NCBI GenBank assembly: GCA_910579645.1
Contig: CAJTVK010000113.1
Location: 1 to 13,742 of the forward strand
Reading direction: 5' to 3'
Length of the DNA: 13,742 nt
Source: an uncultured Lachnospiraceae bacterium
GTDB taxonomy: Bacteria > Bacillota > Clostridia > Lachnospirales > Lachnospiraceae
The translations under genes and the position numbers were made by a program. The notes beneath the pieces are model-generated. The model did not search any database, was not told where the DNA came from, and saw only the letters and a program-made list of their open reading frames with translations. Shown here in pieces: positions 13,542-13,742 of the stretch (position 1 is its first letter; each line of letters opens with the position of its first letter).

Positions 13542-13691
13542 GAGAGGCGGACGCATCAGCCGTGGAGCCCTGCCGTTCCGGCGGCTTTCCGGCCGGCTCC
13601 GTGTCCCCTCCGTGGGGCGGCGGCCGTATGCGGCTTTCTGATTTCCATATCAAAAATGGGGTATTTCTAACTGTTTTTCCTACCGTCTTGC

Positions 13692-13742
13692 TGCCACGGC
13701 GGCTAAACTCCCTTCGGTCAGACAACGCCGCCTGAAACGGCA
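13692..13742. repeat. Imperfect inverted repeat at the window end
   Basis: TGCC-AC-GGCGGC (13692-13703) is mirrored by GCCGCC-TGAAAC-GGCA (13727-13742), giving a six-base perfect core stem and a four-base outer stem around a 23-nt loop. The outer arm ends exactly at the window edge, so the element may continue. It could be a terminator-type hairpin of a neighbouring gene or part of a dispersed repeat. Confidence 0.4.

Larger units (their letters stand above)
13456..13742. other. Non-coding region after infA with unusual composition
   Basis: No gene is supported in these 287 nt. Open frames on either strand run into or start inside infA, lack ribosome-binding sites and resemble nothing known. 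The first 65 nt (13456-13520) are 54/65 G or T and carry five runs of three or more Gs. After a T-run at 13535-13541 the strand turns C-rich and contains several inverted repeats, for example 13561-13569 with 13595-13603, and GGCGGC (13698-13703) with GCCGCC (13727-13732) flanked by TGCC/GGCA. The expected rpmJ-rpsM-rpsK-rpsD-rpoA-rplQ genes do not begin here. It may be an intergenic repeat element or a long transcript border. Confidence 0.5.

Noticed and set aside
13440..13670. 76-codon + strand open frame after infA
   Set aside because: It starts inside infA in another frame with no Shine-Dalgarno, and the translation resembles no known protein, including L36.
13240..13725. 161-codon open frame on the - strand
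   Set aside because: A third of it is antisense to infA, it has no ribosome-binding site, and its Pro/Ser/Arg-rich product reflects the C/A-rich strand composition.
1..13742. CRISPR array, tRNA or rRNA genes, insertion sequence or phage genes
   Set aside because: No regularly spaced repeats, cloverleaf, rRNA-length conserved sequence, transposase or integrase was seen on either strand.

Overview
The window holds the S10-spc ribosomal-protein supercluster of a low-to-mid GC Gram-positive bacterium, most likely a Clostridia member of the Lachnospiraceae type. Taxonomic clues are the zinc-ribbon (CxxC/CxxC) form of S14, the zinc-LID adenylate kinase, a KOW-domain protein between map and infA (where Bacillus has ybzG), an L22 with about 20 extra N-terminal residues, and heavy use of AGA/AGG arginine codons. 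All 26 supported genes are on the + strand, in the canonical order and intact.

Layout. Positions 1-471 contain no gene: an A/T-rich upstream stretch, a near-consensus sigma-A promoter (88-116), and a leader of about 350 nt full of inverted repeats. Positions 472-5910 hold the S10 part: rpsJ, rplC, rplD, rplW, rplB, rpsS, rplV, rpsC, rplP, rpmC, rpsQ. Positions 5976-11397 hold the spc part: rplN, rplX, rplE, rpsZ, rpsH, rplF, rplR, rpsE, rpmD, rplO, secY. A terminator-like hairpin follows secY. Then come adk, map, a KOW-domain gene and infA (to 13455). The last 287 nt hold no recognisable gene. They are G/T-rich and then C-rich, full of inverted repeats, and do not contain rpmJ, which usually follows infA.

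How the genes work together. The products are 50S and 30S subunit proteins, the SecY translocon channel for co-translational export, adenylate kinase, methionine aminopeptidase (N-terminal processing of nascent chains at the ribosome) and initiation factor IF-1. Most genes are separated by 10-80 nt with strong Shine-Dalgarno sequences. Five pairs overlap (rplD/rplW, rpsC/rplP, rplP/rpmC, rplO/secY, KOW/infA), which suggests translational coupling.

Novelty. This is a conserved housekeeping region and I see no new enzyme system or mobile element with genes. The parts worth a second look are RNA-level or non-coding: the long structured leader, a Shine-Dalgarno presented in a hairpin loop in front of rpsJ, stem-loops in nearly every longer spacer, a 16-residue insertion in L3, and the unexplained sequence after infA.
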